Positions 42,001 through 43,708 of a stretch of DNA of 43,708 bases are shown one piece after another (within the stretch, counting starts at the first letter, position 1; each line of letters starts with the position of its first letter). Below the pieces are notes generated by a model. It did no database searches, was not told the origin of the DNA, and was given only the letters and a program-made list of their open reading frames with translations. The translations under genes were made by a program, and so were the position numbers. Source of the stretch: Gemmataceae bacterium (GTDB lineage Bacteria > Planctomycetota > Planctomycetia > Gemmatales > Gemmataceae); NCBI GenBank assembly GCA_022842245.1, contig JALHPZ010000042.1, forward strand, positions 1-43,708. Direction: 5' to 3'.

Positions 42001-42783
42001 GACGATGCGATCAAACTGCTCAAGGACGCGCTCGACCGCGAACCGACCGACCGCGCCGTCTCGCCGGACTTGCTTGAACGGATCCGTCTCAAACTCGGCG
42101 GTTGCCAGTTCGCCAAGAAGGACTTCAAGGCCGCCGCGACGCAGTTCGAGGTCGTCGCCGGGAACGAAAAGTCGCCGCACCGGGCGCAGGCGCTCTACCG
42201 GCACGGCGAGGCGCTGTTCGCGCAGGGCGAGTTCACCAAGGCGGCCGAGCGGTTGGCGGTCTTCCGCGACAAAGGGGAATACCACAACGTCGGCGGCGTG
42301 AGCGATCGCGCGATGCTGCGGCTCGGGCAGGCGCTCGCGGCGGCGAAGCAGTGGGAGCCGGCGCGCGTCGCCTTCGAGGCAACGGTCGCGCGCTACGGCA
42401 ACAGCCCCTTCCTTCCCGAAGCCCGCTACGGCTGGGGCGGCGCACTCCAGGCGCAATCGAAGTTCGACGAGGCGATCGGCCAGTACCAGCTCGTGATCGC
42501 CGCGACGACGGCGGAAGTGGCAGCCCGGGCGCAAACGCAGATCGGCCTGTGCAAGCTCGCCCAGAAGAAGCCCGCCGAGGCGGCCGCGGCCCTGATGCTC
42601 GTGCCGTACACCTACGACTACCCCGAGATCGGCTTCGCGGCGGCGTTGGAAGCGGTCCGCGCGTACGACGAGGACAAGCAACCGGAGTCCGCTGCCCTGG
42701 TGCTCCGGAAGATCGTGAAGGACGCGCCGGCGGGCAGTGAGTGGGCGAAGGCCGCGCAGGAACGGTTGGAGAAGCGCAAATAA
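39034..42783 (+). CDS. Very large secreted TPR protein
   Basis: A 1249-residue exported protein with a signal peptide (MASRTLALCFLFSLPVAAQV). GGAG at 39019-39022 is 11 bases upstream. Nearly the whole length is tetratricopeptide-type helical repeats: ARKLYNDGNLPAAREQFKQV, ALYYHGLACFLEKDYANAGR, ALRIGFCQVQLKQFDEAAKT, ALYRHGEALFAQGEFTKAAE, ARYGWGGALQAQSKFDEAIG and others spaced through the chain. The pattern resembles YbgF/BamD-like periplasmic TPR proteins but much longer. A scaffold in the cell envelope is inferred. It is divergent from the kinase gene and ends 6 bases before the convergent cupin gene's stop. Confidence 0.85.
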   Translation: MASRTLALCFLFSLPVAAQVPPDQQAEMAINAARKLYNDGNLPAAREQFKQVLAKFPNQQGSAARHGLALTFINAPEPDYAAAVEPLTLAANDGGYAERGWVLYQLAATQRSLGLRSADPKAAPPKYEDALRRYGEAAGWFDGKKNAEMALRCRCDVAEMQLRLNRPREVRTALDAALKEPTLAKSAHRPLALYYHGLACFLEKDYANAGRSLNQIAPFTDPGVGLAARYLVGRVLHLGGETAEASVHYDTVLAEYEKQKKDAVEALKQPDRFKNNPDEKARVQALATGAAPDHVAGSAFHGATLNYEAGKFADALTKFQGFAAAYPASPLHADAALRIGFCQVQLKQFDEAAKTLPPLVDKFPKLADQAMHWLGKAQLGIAAAADPNNAADRDAKFKTAIDTLRKAAERAQQLAGQGDADARVRRGDMLLDLADALQTAKQFQPAAQTYEAVWNERLLPERRHEEIVQRLASAWGAAGDLNRSEQWCNEFRTKFPQGTLLPAVAYRTAENAYARALEVAKDPNPNRAAERKQRFEEAAKKYREVVDRFPEFDRASYARYGVGVCLVQCGDLDGAAKILDAIPAPDRNGELAGASYLLADCLIRLAPTKADDALAENIIREKLTNASGLLENFVASNPKSPDAPDGYLKLGLCLKRLGSTLADANERNTLLNKAREFYEKLEKTYPTAPQAAHARLEMAKVRAMMGDRGGAMNDLRQFAGGERSNSSVAPLAYLQLAALHREQNQPAEAAKVLDEARKKYEAALAQDKERAEWAHLLKFHHGVALFESAKLPEAKQLFDELVNAGRGKPIGAEAALRAGQTALAVARKQIETGQLERNKPNLKPEQIQAAERTMQQGREAILQACDALVQRSAEFAPAMPAGEGRARMLYDAAWGYRSIMDHEVQQARSTLQQQRMDKWIEETKKPRPEGVRPPPAPSGEIAFADAPVQRAEERAVGAYRKLADEFADLALAIDARLELAEMLADRNKHDDAIKLLKDALDREPTDRAVSPDLLERIRLKLGGCQFAKKDFKAAATQFEVVAGNEKSPHRAQALYRHGEALFAQGEFTKAAERLAVFRDKGEYHNVGGVSDRAMLRLGQALAAAKQWEPARVAFEATVARYGNSPFLPEARYGWGGALQAQSKFDEAIGQYQLVIAATTAEVAARAQTQIGLCKLAQKKPAEAAAALMLVPYTYDYPEIGFAAALEAVRAYDEDKQPESAALVLRKIVKDAPAGSEWAKAAQERLEKRK

Positions 42784-42789
42784 TCCGGA

Positions 42790-43131
42790 TCAGGAATTCG
42801 CTTCGTTCGTCGGCACCAAATACTTGTCCCCGGCGACGCAGGGGAGCTTCACCACCACGGTCACCGTGTCTTCGAGTGCCTCGAAGGCCGTCGCCTCGCC
42901 CGGCTCGATCGTGACGATGTCGTTGGCGGCCCACTCGCGGCCGAGCATGCGCACGCGGCCGGAGACGATGACGGTCAGTTCCGTCGCCACCTTGTGGAAG
43001 TGCGCCGCCTCGCGATCGCCGGCCTTGTAGACCTTGATGCCCACCTCGACGGCGTCGGCGGCGAACGCCGACGGCGCGAAGTTGCCGACGAACCAGCCTT
43101 TCACCATCTCGTCCAATCGGTGGTGTTTCAT
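42790..43131 (-). CDS. Small cupin-domain protein
   Basis: A 113-residue single-domain cupin. The start at 43131 (MKHHRLDEMVKGWFVGNFAP) is chosen because the longer frame to 43284 overlaps the upstream gene. Cupin motif 1 is recognisable as EAAHFHKVATELTVIVSGRV, with possible ligands H44, H46 and E51, and motif 2 as NDIVTIEPGEATAFEALEDT. The second-motif histidine is replaced by A/F, so metal binding may be altered or lost. The role is unknown; many such proteins bind small ligands. It lies 7 bases after the upstream gene's stop and is probably co-transcribed with it. Confidence 0.8.
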   Translation of the reverse strand: MKHHRLDEMVKGWFVGNFAPSAFAADAVEVGIKVYKAGDREAAHFHKVATELTVIVSGRVRMLGREWAANDIVTIEPGEATAFEALEDTVTVVVKLPCVAGDKYLVPTNEANS

Positions 43132-43138
43132 CGGGTTC

Positions 43139-43708
43139 TCAGGCAGCGGCGAGGGTGTCGTCCATGGGTCGGCCGTGGTAGCCGACGCGCGCGTCGTGCA
43201 ATGCCAGCTCGCGCAGGAGCGAATCGGCGGAGAACTGGCCGTTCCAGCGCGCATCCTTGCGGATGACCTGCTTGGCGGCGTCAACGAACAGGTCGGTGGT
43301 GCGGTACCAGGCGAGCGCGGGCGTCAGGCCGTTGGTCAGGTGCAGGAGCGTCGTCACATCGGGGTCGACGACGAAGCGGCCGGGGCCTTCGGCCTCAAAG
43401 GACAGAAACACGTCGAGCCGCGAGGCTAGCGCCTGCGGGATCCGCTGGAAGTGTTTGGACCATTGCGCGGCGTCGGCGGCGACGATCGCGAGTTCGTCTT
43501 CGCCGGCGAATTCGTCGACGGCGAGGAGGACCGCGGGCACGAGGCCGTCCGGCTCGCGGCGCGTGCGCACGAGTCCGTCGCCGGGGGCGAAGCGCAGCTT
43601 CCAGCTCGGCGGGCCATCGGAGCCGAGCGCCCGCGTCATGCGGCAGACGCGGCAGCTCCGGCCGGCGGCCGCCTCCACGCGCGCCCCCCCGGCGGCGGCC
43701 GGCTGGCG
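43139..43708 (-). CDS. Unrecognised protein, possibly running off the window edge
   Basis: The frame is open to the right edge at 43708. A GTG at 43678 would give 179 residues and an ATG at 43639 (MTRALGSDG) 166, but the true start may lie outside the window. The first visible segment contains CRVC, a possible half of a zinc site. The rest is a mixed alpha/beta soluble protein: SWKLRFAPGDGLVRTRREPD, LVPAVLLAVDEFAGEDELAI, PDVTTLLHLTNGLTPALAWY and the C-terminal LALHDARVGYHGRPMDDTLA. I do not recognise a family. It lies just upstream of the cupin gene on the same strand, so the two may act together. Confidence 0.6.
   Translation of the reverse strand, partial: RQPAAAGGARVEAAAGRSCRVCRMTRALGSDGPPSWKLRFAPGDGLVRTRREPDGLVPAVLLAVDEFAGEDELAIVAADAAQWSKHFQRIPQALASRLDVFLSFEAEGPGRFVVDPDVTTLLHLTNGLTPALAWYRTTDLFVDAAKQVIRKDARWNGQFSADSLLRELALHDARVGYHGRPMDDTLAAA

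Overview
The window is GC-rich bacterial chromosome, and its protein families point to a planctomycete, most likely a Gemmataceae-like member. The pointers are a beta-helix/FG-GAP surface protein with an N-terminal LEDRTAPA motif, a Ser/Thr kinase with an external leucine-rich region, a diheme cytochrome fused to a beta-propeller, very large secreted TPR-type proteins, a DUF4912 protein with a histone H1-like tail, signal peptides on ATP synthase b and c subunits, and large palindromic repeats between genes. This placement is inferred from gene content; no rRNA or tRNA gene was found.

Layout. 1-7.2 kb: an unrecognised helical protein with no in-frame stop, a secreted beta-helix/FG-GAP protein, a GH5-like hydrolase, an orphan TolC/CzcC-type lipoprotein and a CBM9-like secreted protein, closed by a strong terminator at 7184-7233. 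7.3-8.3 kb: a small conserved protein, a REP-like hairpin and the 5' part of a small host gene. About 8.29-10.86 kb: an AT-rich island with a 606-residue AIPR-family (phage abortive infection) protein and an unrecognised 138-residue protein; the host gene at its left edge appears fused to island sequence. 10.9-18.0 kb: a propeller-diheme cytochrome, a 1141-residue secreted repeat protein and a 364-residue secreted protein, separated by nested palindromes.

18.4-26.7 kb, minus strand: a complete F1Fo ATP synthase operon in the order atpZ-like, atpI-like, atpB, E, F, H, A, G, a DUF1569/DinB-like gene, atpD, atpC. It has perfect or near-perfect hairpins at three gene junctions, a roughly 70-residue insertion in AtpA, and a foreign-looking DUF1569 gene translationally coupled to atpG.

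27.0-43.7 kb: a DUF4912 protein with a possible sigma70-type promoter, an M48 metalloprotease, a ClpB-like double AAA+ ATPase whose second ATPase domain carries an in-frame palindromic repeat, waaA (Kdo transferase), a class IV aminotransferase, a small DMT-type membrane protein, trpA, an N-formylglutamate amidohydrolase-like secreted enzyme, the Ser/Thr kinase-LRR receptor, a 1249-residue TPR protein, a cupin and an edge-truncated unknown.

The observations most worth following are the AIPR island as a possible compact defence module, the palindrome domesticated inside the ClpB-like coding sequence, and the repeated use of palindromes at ATP synthase gene junctions. All family assignments come from reading the sequence; none was checked against a database.
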